The notes under the pieces: model-generated
What the model was told of the DNA's origin: nothing
What the model saw: only the letters and a program-made list of their open reading frames with translations
Database searches by the model: none
Translations under genes and position numbers: made by a program
NCBI GenBank assembly: GCA_025517425.1
Contig: JAOPJY010000001.1
Coordinates: forward strand, 1,474,217-1,538,216
Source: Halobacteria archaeon AArc-dxtr1
GTDB lineage: Archaea > Halobacteriota > Halobacteria > Halobacteriales > Natrialbaceae
Direction: 5' to 3'
Length of the DNA stretch: 64,000 bases
Shown: positions 45,024 through 52,089 of the stretch, in pieces
Layout of the letters: each line of letters begins with the position of its first letter
Numbering within the stretch: position 1 is the stretch's first letter

Positions 45024-45510
45024 GACGCGAACAGTAGGCGGTCACGAGTAGCGACAAGCGCAGAGAACGGCGAGCGCCGAGGATCTGTCGTCCGAAACGC
45101 ACCAGTGTCGATAGTGATCAGCATACATCTGCAATTGATATAGCGTTATAAGATGTACGCAAAGCAGAGTGCAGGAACGATCCGTCGAAGGCGCTAATGG
45201 AGAGCCATCAGCCGTGCGCGTTCCCAGCGAGAGTGACAAGTCTCTGAGCTTGAGGAGACAACCTGCCCGCACCACGGCTGAAGTCGTGGAGTTATACTGA
45301 CCACAGGCCAGCGCTGCTCCCAAGCGAGTCACGTGGGGTGTCGGCTGGCAGGACCTCGGTCGAGCCAGTACGACCCCGACTCAGACAGCGGAGATGGTGA
45401 GCCTGGCAGTATCTCGAAATCAGACGAGTCGAACCGCATACAGACTCGGTACAAGGTTGAGCCAACGGTTCCCCTACTCTCGCGGCGAACCACCGGTAAA
45501 CCACATTCCC
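45024..45510. other. Gene-poor spacer, 487 bp
   Basis: No frame with haloarchaeal protein composition was found. The spacer contains a GTCTC...GAGAC short dyad (near 45243-45262) and the strong hairpin at 45272-45289, both reminiscent of insertion-element ends. The DNA is more A/T-rich than neighbouring genes. Confidence 0.45.
45272..45289. repeat. Hairpin resembling an IS200/IS605-type element end
   Basis: CCACGGCTGAAGTCGTGG folds as a 7-bp stem with one G-T pair and a TGAA loop, followed by AGTTATAC. The CCACGGCTTGAAGCCGTGG-type hairpin recurs at ends of haloarchaeal IS200/IS605/TnpB elements as I recall. No transposase or TnpB is in the window, so this would be a solitary end or relic. 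Confidence 0.35.
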
Positions 45511-45897
45511 CTATATTGAATGTCGAGGGGCCGAAGGATCGGGAATGGAAGCAGACAACGGGACACTCTCGAACAGTTGGCGGAGAGTGAACGGATCGGA
45601 GGACTCCTCGAGATGAACACGCCGCATGCATTCGAGAAGCCCGTTCAGCGCAGCCTGACGAGTCGTAACGGAGCCGATCGTTCCGGTCGTCGAACAGTCC
45701 TCAAACGAATACCGGTAGCGTAGCACCCAGCACCGGATTGGACCGATCGGATACGAATGCGTCGTCGCCCGACAGACTCCCTCGAGTTCGATGGGTGAGC
45801 GAAGATGGCGGTAGACGAGCCGATCGTCGGTTACGGTTCCGCTACACCACCCAGGCGGGAGTTTTTCGGGTGGAATTGGCGGCTCGATGGTGTACAT
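45511..45897 (-). CDS. Conserved-looking hypothetical protein, 128 aa
   Basis: The frame gives YTIEPPIPPEKLPPGWCSG, then strand-rich segments (RCWVLRYRYSFEDC) and QAALNGLLECMRRVH. The composition is less acidic than its neighbours and Cys-richer, but the pattern of Pro, Trp and Arg positions looks like a real folded haloarchaeal protein. I do not recognise a family. It stands alone between an IS-like hairpin and DUF5783. Horizontal acquisition is possible from its base composition. Confidence 0.6.
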   Translation of the reverse strand: MYTIEPPIPPEKLPPGWCSGTVTDDRLVYRHLRSPIELEGVCRATTHSYPIGPIRCWVLRYRYSFEDCSTTGTIGSVTTRQAALNGLLECMRRVHLEESSDPFTLRQLFESVPLSASIPDPSAPRHSI

Positions 45898-46058
45898 ACA
45901 GGCGGGACGCGACTATCGGGGGTCTTCGTTTGGCTTGCATACGCAACCAGAACATACCCGACAAGACCGGATTTACCTCGAACGACTACGACAGACGCAG
46001 ATCGACACGCCACGTTCGGATCGCCCGATTTTTGGTCACACCACCCGTTCGGAGGTGT

Positions 46059-46373
46059 ATGACGGACTTCGATCCCGAGCAGTTCGAGGACAAGTACGCG
46101 AACTACTTCCCAGAGCTCCAGCAGGCGTACAAGAACGCGTTCAACCGCATGAACGACCGATACGACTCCGAGTTGGTCCACGCGATCGACCAGCAGGTAC
46201 TAAACGAGAGCGAACCGTTCTATGAAGACGAGGACGGGTTCCGCGTCGAGCTTCCCGACGAGCCCTACAAGCGGCTCTCTGGCGTGATCGTCGAGGAAGA
46301 ACGGTTCGAGACGGTTCTTGATGCCCACGTCACAGAGATCGAAACGGAGCTGGAGCGCGTATTCGGACTCTAG
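46059..46373 (+). CDS. DUF5783-like haloarchaeal protein
   Basis: A 104-residue acidic, helix-rich protein: EQFEDKYANYFPELQQAYKN then FNRMNDRYDSELVHAIDQQV. It matches the haloarchaeal family DUF5783 from memory; function is unknown. The ATG at 46059 is preceded by GGAGGTG at very short spacing (1-3 nt), so either an unusual Shine-Dalgarno or a leaderless start applies. The frame open to 45738 upstream is not protein-like. Confidence 0.78.
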   Translation: MTDFDPEQFEDKYANYFPELQQAYKNAFNRMNDRYDSELVHAIDQQVLNESEPFYEDEDGFRVELPDEPYKRLSGVIVEEERFETVLDAHVTEIETELERVFGL

Positions 46374-46452
46374 ACCCGGCCTGCTGGTTCTGTTCGGCAT
46401 CGAGAGTAGCGACGACGGAAGGTCTAAGGAGGTTCGCCACCAACCACGAGTC

Positions 46453-46809
46453 ATGAGCACCGAAACCCAAGAGGGAGACGACCTGGAAGAACGAGTCACC
46501 AACTTCCTGCGTCGAAACTTCCCGCAGATTCAGATGCACGGCGGCAGCGCGGCGATCCAGGACATCGACCGGGAGACCGGCGAGGTCCACATCCAGCTCG
46601 GCGGTGCCTGCAGTGGCTGTGGCATCTCCCCGATGACGATCCAGGCGATCAAGAGCCGGATGGTAAAGGAGATCCCGGAGATTCAAAAAGTGCACGCGGG
46701 AACCGGAATGGACGGCGGTGACGAAATGGGTGGCGGGATGAGCCCGTCGTTCCCCGGCGAGACCGTCGACGACGGCGAGGCAGACGAAGGACCAGAAGCT
46801 CCGTTCTAA
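46453..46809 (+). CDS. NifU C-terminal-domain Fe-S cluster scaffold protein
   Basis: A 118-residue protein. The NifU-type domain (about 10-85) has the cluster-binding CxxC in GACSGCGISPMT; FLRRNFPQIQMHGG and VHIQLGG are typical flanking segments. A Gly/Met/Asp-rich tail (~30 residues) follows. It acts as an Fe-S carrier. Stop codons of this gene and the convergent panE-like gene overlap by 4 nt. Confidence 0.92.
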   Translation: MSTETQEGDDLEERVTNFLRRNFPQIQMHGGSAAIQDIDRETGEVHIQLGGACSGCGISPMTIQAIKSRMVKEIPEIQKVHAGTGMDGGDEMGGGMSPSFPGETVDDGEADEGPEAPF

Positions 46810-47705
46810 CGGTTTTCGAGGTTCGTTTTTGCTGACGTTGTACGGACCAGCGCCGCGAGCAGTCGGTTCGTTGGCGCGTCGAGCCCAGCGGCAGCCGCAG
46901 CGTCGGCTACGTACCCCGAGATGGCGTCGATCTCCGTTGGGCCGCCGGCAGCGACATCCTGGAGCATCGAGGAGGTGTTCTCTGCGGTCGCCTCCGCGAC
47001 GGACTCCATCGCCGAGACGGCCTCGCGATTCGAGAGCGAGACGCCTCGCTCGCGGGCGAGGCGGGCAGCCTCACGAGTCGCGGCCCGGGAAATTGGAGTT
47101 GCCGCCGGCTCCAGGACGACGCGATTGCGGCGCCGAGTCAGTGCCGTCACCGGATTGATGCCGGCGTTGATCGCGAGCTTTTCCCACTGGCGTCGGGGCA
47201 TATCGGTGGCCGCAGTCAGGGCTAGGTCGCCGGGTGTGTCGGAGAGACGATCCGAAACCGGCGATTGCCCTCCGCCGTGGGGTCCCAGAGCGATCTCACC
47301 GAGACCGGTACACTCGACGACGCCCGGTTCACGCAGAACCGCGCCGTAGGTCGCCGTCCCCGAAAGAATCTCGGCATCCGTGTAGCGCGCGAGCGTCTCC
47401 TCGTTACCCATTCCGTTCTGGAGAGAGCAGATCGCGTCGAACGAGCCCGTTGCAAGCGTTCGAGCCGCGTCTTCGGTGTCGAACGCCTTGACCGTGAGGA
47501 GCGCGAGGTCGCCGGCCAGATTCGAGCCGTCAGCGGTCGCCTGCGGATGGACGGTGCGCTCGAACGCACCAGTCAGTCGCAGCCCGGAGTCCCGGACGGC
47601 GTCGGTGTGGTCCGGTCGGCCGACGAGGGTGACGGCATGATCGTCGGCGAGCAGCCCGCCAACGAGGCTGCCGAGGCTGCCGGCGCCGAAGACGACGATT
47701 TCCAT
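46806..47705 (-). CDS. panE: Ketopantoate reductase-like (ApbA/PanE) oxidoreductase
   Basis: A 299-residue NADPH-dependent dehydrogenase. GAGSLGSLVGGLLA at residues 7-20 is the dinucleotide-binding loop; KLAINAGINPVTAL contains the catalytic lysine and asparagine region. It would reduce 2-dehydropantoate to pantoate for CoA synthesis, which fits archaeal pantoate metabolism. Nearby genes give no functional support, so a related 2-oxoacid reductase is possible. Confidence 0.87.
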   Translation of the reverse strand: MEIVVFGAGSLGSLVGGLLADDHAVTLVGRPDHTDAVRDSGLRLTGAFERTVHPQATADGSNLAGDLALLTVKAFDTEDAARTLATGSFDAICSLQNGMGNEETLARYTDAEILSGTATYGAVLREPGVVECTGLGEIALGPHGGGQSPVSDRLSDTPGDLALTAATDMPRRQWEKLAINAGINPVTALTRRRNRVVLEPAATPISRAATREAARLARERGVSLSNREAVSAMESVAEATAENTSSMLQDVAAGGPTEIDAISGYVADAAAAAGLDAPTNRLLAALVRTTSAKTNLENR

Positions 47706-47764
47706 GGCGAGAGGTGAGAGAGCGCGAATAAAATTGCTTTCGTGCGAGAGACGTCGAGATCAGC

Positions 47765-48064
47765 TCAATCTTCAGTCCAGTAGTACAGTGACTCGCGTTC
47801 GGCCCCGCAGTTAGGACAGGTATCGGGGAGGTCGTCGCGTAGATCGCCCATTTCACCGCAGTCGAGACACCGCCACATCAACTCCGCCTCGCCGAGGTTC
47901 TTGCCTGACCTGACGTGGTGGACGCTCATGCCCTCTACTCCCTCGCGAACGGTAACGTAGAATCCCTCCTCGTCGAAGCCGCGAACGTGACCGACCTCGG
48001 TCCCGTCTTCCGTGTAGACCGACGTTCCGAAGCCGAGTGTCGATGGATCGTTATTAGTTGCCAT
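47765..48064 (-). CDS. Rubredoxin-like zinc-ribbon protein (DUF7130-like)
   Basis: A 99-residue protein. A PRC-barrel-like N-terminal half (SVYTEDGTEVGHVRGFDEEGF) is followed by a zinc or iron ribbon with CLDCGEMGDL and CPNCGAE, the rubredoxin-type two-knuckle arrangement. It matches the haloarchaeal DUF7130 rubredoxin-like family by memory. The ATG at 48064 is taken; the longer frame begins at 48079. Function is unknown, possibly electron transfer or RNA contact. Confidence 0.75.
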   Translation of the reverse strand: MATNNDPSTLGFGTSVYTEDGTEVGHVRGFDEEGFYVTVREGVEGMSVHHVRSGKNLGEAELMWRCLDCGEMGDLRDDLPDTCPNCGAERESLYYWTED

Positions 48065-48547
48065 AGGTTTGAATAGCACCCCAGTGCACTATAATCTAGT
48101 TGCAGCGGTTGATAGGCCTGAATTTGGAAGTTTCGAGAGGGTGCAGCTTGAGCGAACGTAGCCAAGATAAATCGCATAGCGCAATATAGAATGAGCTGTG
48201 AACGCATTCGTGCCGTTCGTGACCGCGTGGAGTTCTCCCGATGGAGCCGTTTCTGTTCTTCTCGGAGAGATCGAGAAGTCCCACGGTTGTGGTCGCTCTC
48301 GGGGTGTCGGAAAGTACGGCGCTGAGTGAACCGCTCGGGGTCAAGCCCCGAGGGACTTGCCTTGCTTTCTCTGTAGAAGTGTTGCCTATCGGTCAGCTGT
48401 ACTTTCGAAAGCCCATGTCGCGGGCCATCTCCCGAAACGACTGCCGACACAGCCAAATATCGTACTTGCCGATCAAGCCCTGTTCTCGACCAGTGTCTCT
48501 GCAGACGCGTTGATTTCCGGTACGTCCATCCTCGGGATCGGTATCAG
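48065..48547. other. Gene-poor spacer with degenerate insertion-element-like hairpins
   Basis: 483 bp with no credible coding frame. It contains GTGGAGTTCTCCCGAT (48228-48243) and, on the other strand at about 48262-48290, the related GTGGGACTTCTCGAT, arranged as an imperfect inverted repeat. A perfect 7-bp hairpin lies at 48334-48352. These resemble haloarchaeal IS200/IS605-type end sequences. The left third is AT-rich. Confidence 0.45.
48334..48352. repeat. Perfect 7-bp hairpin
   Basis: CTCGGGG and CCCCGAG are separated by TCAAG. The hairpin is followed by GGACTTGCC. It could be an insertion-element end or a transcription terminator structure. Confidence 0.5.
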
Positions 48548-48805
48548 TCATGCTAACTCGTCCGCTCGCTGCCGCAAGGACGGTTCGACCGTCGTGTCCT
48601 CAGCGAGTTCCTCCAGAACTGTCGACGCGTTACAGTCGGCGAGTGCGTTGAGTGCGTGTCGACGGAACTCCCCACGGAGGCCGCCCATCTGGACGAGAAT
48701 GCCGAGGTTCGTCGTCTCGTTCTTTCGAGCAAGCGAATCGATTGCGTCGTATCGTTGCGTTCGTGAAACGTTCTTCTTGACTGCTGTTTGGAATGTTGTA
48801 GACAT
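48548..48805 (-). CDS. Small helical protein, last gene of the CobW operon
   Basis: An 85-residue protein: [20 protein letters not shown], then [20 protein letters not shown] and [21 protein letters not shown]. The repeated helix-turn-helix layout recalls a pair of HEAT-like repeats. Similar short proteins are found next to CobW GTPases in haloarchaea as I recall. It follows the DUF7511-like gene by 23 nt on the same strand. Function is unknown. Confidence 0.75.
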   Translation of the reverse strand: MSTTFQTAVKKNVSRTQRYDAIDSLARKNETTNLGILVQMGGLRGEFRRHALNALADCNASTVLEELAEDTTVEPSLRQRADELA

Positions 48806-48828
48806 CGTTCAGTAGGTTTCGGTGGTGG

Positions 48829-49041
48829 TTATCGTGCGTCTTCGAGTGTACAATACGAGCCGTCGTGGGCCGAGATCCACGCAGTCACCAGCGAGTCTTC
48901 GGGCACAACCGAGTAGATTGTACACAGATCCGGCTCCGAGTCCCTCGATTCGACGATCGCGAGACACTTCGACGCTGGATGCGTGACCGCCGGTGGTGCT
49001 CCCGATTCGGCTACGTGATCGGTCGAGTGCTCGGAGGTCAA
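48829..49041 (-). CDS. DUF7511-like small protein
   Basis: A 70-residue protein with ESRDSEPDLCTIYSVVPEDS and VTAWISAHDGSYCTLEDAR, a pattern I associate with the haloarchaeal DUF7511 family (Cys-Thr-Ile followed by Trp-Ile-(S/T)-Ala). Its start overlaps the CobW stop by 4 nt, so the two are translationally coupled. Function is unknown. Confidence 0.72.
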   Translation of the reverse strand: MTSEHSTDHVAESGAPPAVTHPASKCLAIVESRDSEPDLCTIYSVVPEDSLVTAWISAHDGSYCTLEDAR

Positions 49042-50306
49042 TCTGCGATTCCGATCTCCGTCTGGCCATCGTGTTGTTCTGGCTCACCGTCTTCGAGCTG
49101 TGCTGGCTCCTCGAACGTCGGGAATCGATCGTCGAATGCATCCCACTCGGCGTCCATCTCCTCGTCCGTGAGCAGACAGAGTTCGAGATGTTCTCGGATC
49201 GACTCGTGGTCCATCTCGGTGCCGATCAGTACCAGTTGACTGCCGCGGTCGCCCCACTGTTCGTCCCACATCTCCTCGAGTTCAGGGTAGGCGTCGAACT
49301 GCTCTTCGCGCTCTTCGGGTGGGAGGGTGGCGATCCAGTTGCCGGCGAGGGCAACCCGAATCGACTGTCCAGCGACGTTCAACATGAGCGCCATCTCCTC
49401 GCGCCCAGCGAGCCAGAAATGGCCCTTGGATCGGACGACTTCCTCTGGAAACGCGTCAAGTAGTTCGGCGAAGCGCTCGGGGTGAAAGGGACGGCGAGCT
49501 TCGAAAACGAAGGAGGTGACGCCGTGTTCGTCTTCGGCGGACTGGTGAGGTTCTTGGAGTTCTTGTATCCAACCGGCCGACTGGCTCGCCTCCTCGAAGT
49601 CGAACCGACCGGTCTCTACAACCTCGTCGATGTCGACCTGTCCATTGGTCGTCCGGATGATTTCCGCGCGGGGCTGGAGCATCTCGAGGGTCTCCTCGAT
49701 TTCCTCGAGGGTCGTTTGGTCGACGAGATCGCACTTGTTGAGCAAGAGGACGTCACAGAACTCGACTTGCTCGACGAGGAGGTCGCCGAGATGTTTTTCG
49801 GTGCCGTCGTCGTCGAGAATCTCGTCGGACTGCATCGCCTCGTGGAACTGGTGGGCGTCGACGACCGTCACGGTCGTATCGAGATGGCAGTGTTCGAGCG
49901 GTTCGATACCCGTCTCCTCGTAGAACTCGGTCGGATCGAGATCAGACTGGTCGAACCCGTGTGTAAGCGTCTGAGCGACCGGAAGCGGTTCGGCGACGCC
50001 GGTCGACTCGACGATGAGCGCGTCGAACTCGCGCTCGCGGGTGAGGTTCCCGACGGCGTCGAGTAAGTCTCCGCGTAGCTCACAGCAGATGCAGCCGTTC
50101 GAGAGCTCGACTAGCTCTTCGTCTTCGGCGGAAATGTCCGAGGACTCGGCGACGAGGTCGGCGTCGACGTTGACCTCGCCCATGTCGTTGACCAGCACGG
50201 CGAGATCGCGGTCGCCGCCCTCGTGTAGGAGGTGGTTCAGCGTCGTCGTCTTCCCCGCACCCAGTGTTCCCGAAAGCACCGTTACAGGGATCGTCTGCTC
50301 TTCCAT
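49038..50306 (-). CDS. CobW/COG0523-family metal-chaperone GTPase
   Basis: A 422-residue GTPase. Walker A is GTLGAGKT at 13-20, the metal-binding GCICC motif has C72, C74 and C75, and ESTGVAEP and LLNKCDLVD are the later nucleotide motifs. The C-terminal CobW domain spans about residues 270-370. Members deliver zinc or other metals to target enzymes. The operon continues into a DUF7511-like and an 85-aa protein. An 11-nt palindrome overlaps the predicted transcription start, suggesting repression, plausibly by metal. The C-terminal 30 residues are acidic. Confidence 0.92.
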   Translation of the reverse strand: MEEQTIPVTVLSGTLGAGKTTTLNHLLHEGGDRDLAVLVNDMGEVNVDADLVAESSDISAEDEELVELSNGCICCELRGDLLDAVGNLTREREFDALIVESTGVAEPLPVAQTLTHGFDQSDLDPTEFYEETGIEPLEHCHLDTTVTVVDAHQFHEAMQSDEILDDDGTEKHLGDLLVEQVEFCDVLLLNKCDLVDQTTLEEIEETLEMLQPRAEIIRTTNGQVDIDEVVETGRFDFEEASQSAGWIQELQEPHQSAEDEHGVTSFVFEARRPFHPERFAELLDAFPEEVVRSKGHFWLAGREEMALMLNVAGQSIRVALAGNWIATLPPEEREEQFDAYPELEEMWDEQWGDRGSQLVLIGTEMDHESIREHLELCLLTDEEMDAEWDAFDDRFPTFEEPAQLEDGEPEQHDGQTEIGIAD

Positions 50307-50307
50307 G

Positions 50308-50318
50308 TATTGCCAATA
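50308..50318. promoter_or_regulatory. Palindromic operator candidate upstream of the CobW gene
   Basis: TATTGCCAATA is a perfect 11-nt palindrome immediately before the ATG at 50306. The minus-strand TATA-like GATATATTAG (50331-50340) places transcription start near 50310, inside the palindrome. Repressor binding there would block initiation. Confidence 0.5.
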
Positions 50319-50478
50319 AAAATGCCCGAACTAATATATCTTATTATCTCAGTAGATCTTTTTATTAACGTTCAAGAGCGGTGGCTGAGGAAATTCGAGT
50401 AGCACGCTGGCTGTTACGAATTGGATCAGTACGTCACGAGTGAGGTGAGTTCGTCCGGCGAACTGGGTTCGATTCAGT

Positions 50479-51717
50479 TCACAGCGTGGCTGTTCGTTTC
50501 TCGGCGGTGCGTTCGGACTCGAGGAATCCAACGATCAATTTTCCCGCCCGCCTGGCACCGATCACATTGCGAGCGAACGGTCCAAGGACCTGCTGTGCGG
50601 CGACGCCCGAAACCGCAATCCGCGAGGGCGCCCCGTCCTGGCGCATCCACCGGAGCGTATCGTCGTCGAGAACTGGCGCCCCGCGATAGCCCGTCTGTAG
50701 CGTCGATTGGTGGCGAAGATGACGGAACAGCTCACCGTCGTATGGTGATCCAAACCCCGTCGCACAAACTAGTTTGTCGAGACAGAACGCGCTGTCATCC
50801 TGACAGGTGACGACGACTGCTCCGCCGGCTTCGGTTGCAACCGCAATCTCCGATCGTTCGAGTTCGATCCATTCTCGCTCGAACGCTCGCTGTAGTCGAC
50901 GAAACACGTACGGAGGCATCGTTCCGTCGTATCGGGCGTCGACAACCAGTTCCTCGCGAGCACGCGAACCGGGTGGACGGGCGTGGAGGTCCTCGATACG
51001 CCCCGAGAAATGCATCCAGTCGGTGCTCGCCTCGATCGTCTCGACGCGAAACGGGCTTCGAGCGAAGAGGATGACGTCGCGGCCCGGTTGAGCGAGCGTC
51101 GTGGCAAGCTGTGCCGCAGTAATCCCGCCTCCGACGATTCCGACCGTCGACGTCTCCCCGATAGCACCAGGGTCGAACCCCGAATCCCAGACGTGAGTTA
51201 CCGGTTCCGTCGAGGCCAGGTCCGTCGCCCACGCTGGATAGGTGACCGAGCCACCGTGGCCGACAGCGAGGAGACACCACTGGGAGCGAACAGGCCCGGC
51301 GGTTGTCTGGATCTCGACGGAGTCGCCTTGATCGACGATATTCGTAACATGAGCGTCGACCCGGATCGACTCGAGATCGTACTGCTCGCAAAGTGACTCC
51401 GCGTGATCAAAAAACAACGACACAGTCGGTCGCTCCGCCCCAATCGTACTCGGAATGAGCTCGTCTTCGCGCCCGTGTGTTCGGGCAAAGTCCCTGAGTG
51501 AAAACGGATCGGTATCGACGTGGTGGACAAGTGGTGATCGAAACTCGACCATTCCACACTGGCGGCACTTCCGGCGAAACGAGTCGAGAAGGCCCGAGGA
51601 GTCAACGATACGAAGCTCACCCGGGTCGACCAGATCCGCTTGTAATAGCCGAACAGCGAGATGAACGCCGTGGACACCGCCACCGACAATCGTGACTACC
51701 GCGTCGGTGCGTCTCAT
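50479..51717 (-). CDS. FAD/NAD(P)-binding oxidoreductase
   Basis: A 412-residue flavoprotein-like protein. The FAD loop is TIVGGGVHGVHLAVRLL (about residues 9-24) and a second dinucleotide loop is TVGIVGGGITAAQLATTL (about 198-215). CQDDSAFCLDKLVCATGFG resembles the ATG motif of flavin monooxygenase-like proteins. The ATG at 51717 (MRRTDAVVTIVGGG) is supported; the frame to 51870 is not. On the minus strand GATTATATCTAAG (51787-51800) is a promoter candidate with a leader of ~45 nt. A possible metallophore or redox link to the CobW operon is unproven. Confidence 0.88.
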   Translation of the reverse strand: MRRTDAVVTIVGGGVHGVHLAVRLLQADLVDPGELRIVDSSGLLDSFRRKCRQCGMVEFRSPLVHHVDTDPFSLRDFARTHGREDELIPSTIGAERPTVSLFFDHAESLCEQYDLESIRVDAHVTNIVDQGDSVEIQTTAGPVRSQWCLLAVGHGGSVTYPAWATDLASTEPVTHVWDSGFDPGAIGETSTVGIVGGGITAAQLATTLAQPGRDVILFARSPFRVETIEASTDWMHFSGRIEDLHARPPGSRAREELVVDARYDGTMPPYVFRRLQRAFEREWIELERSEIAVATEAGGAVVVTCQDDSAFCLDKLVCATGFGSPYDGELFRHLRHQSTLQTGYRGAPVLDDDTLRWMRQDGAPSRIAVSGVAAQQVLGPFARNVIGARRAGKLIVGFLESERTAEKRTATL

Positions 51718-52089
51718 CGCCCGCCATGGTTCATCGGCGAGACCGCAATGCTCGGCTCGAGGCGACACAGTGTTATCGAATGTTCCCTTAGATATAATCA
51801 AAATTGTTATTCTGAAGTGTACAGTTAATACCAAATTCACGATATGGCTGATAGAGAATATAAATGGCACGCCTCTACGACACTGATGAGGAAACTAACC
51901 GACCCGTGGACAACGCCGAAGATCGGTGCTCTTCGCGTTCGTCCGTTGTCGCGGTAAGGGCAAGGTATCGATCCGAGTCGAAATTACGAGTATCGAGGGC
52001 GATAACGAGGAGAGAACAGGCTATCGCTCGAAGTTGCGGAAGATCCGTAGAAACAGCTAGGCTACGCGTGGGGAGACGAAACGCAACTG
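51718..52089. other. 372-bp AT-rich spacer with promoters on both strands
   Basis: It contains the minus-strand promoter of the flavoprotein gene (51787-51800) and a plus-strand GAATATAAATGG TATA box (51855-51866). The plus-strand transcript would start near 51888 and run into the 3' end of polD2 in antisense. The short plus frame at 51864-52097 is Arg/Ser-rich and not credible as protein. Confidence 0.45.

Noticed and set aside
48241-48513. 90-residue plus-strand frame in the spacer
   Set aside because: It spans the hairpin region, has no haloarchaeal composition and no promoter at leaderless spacing.
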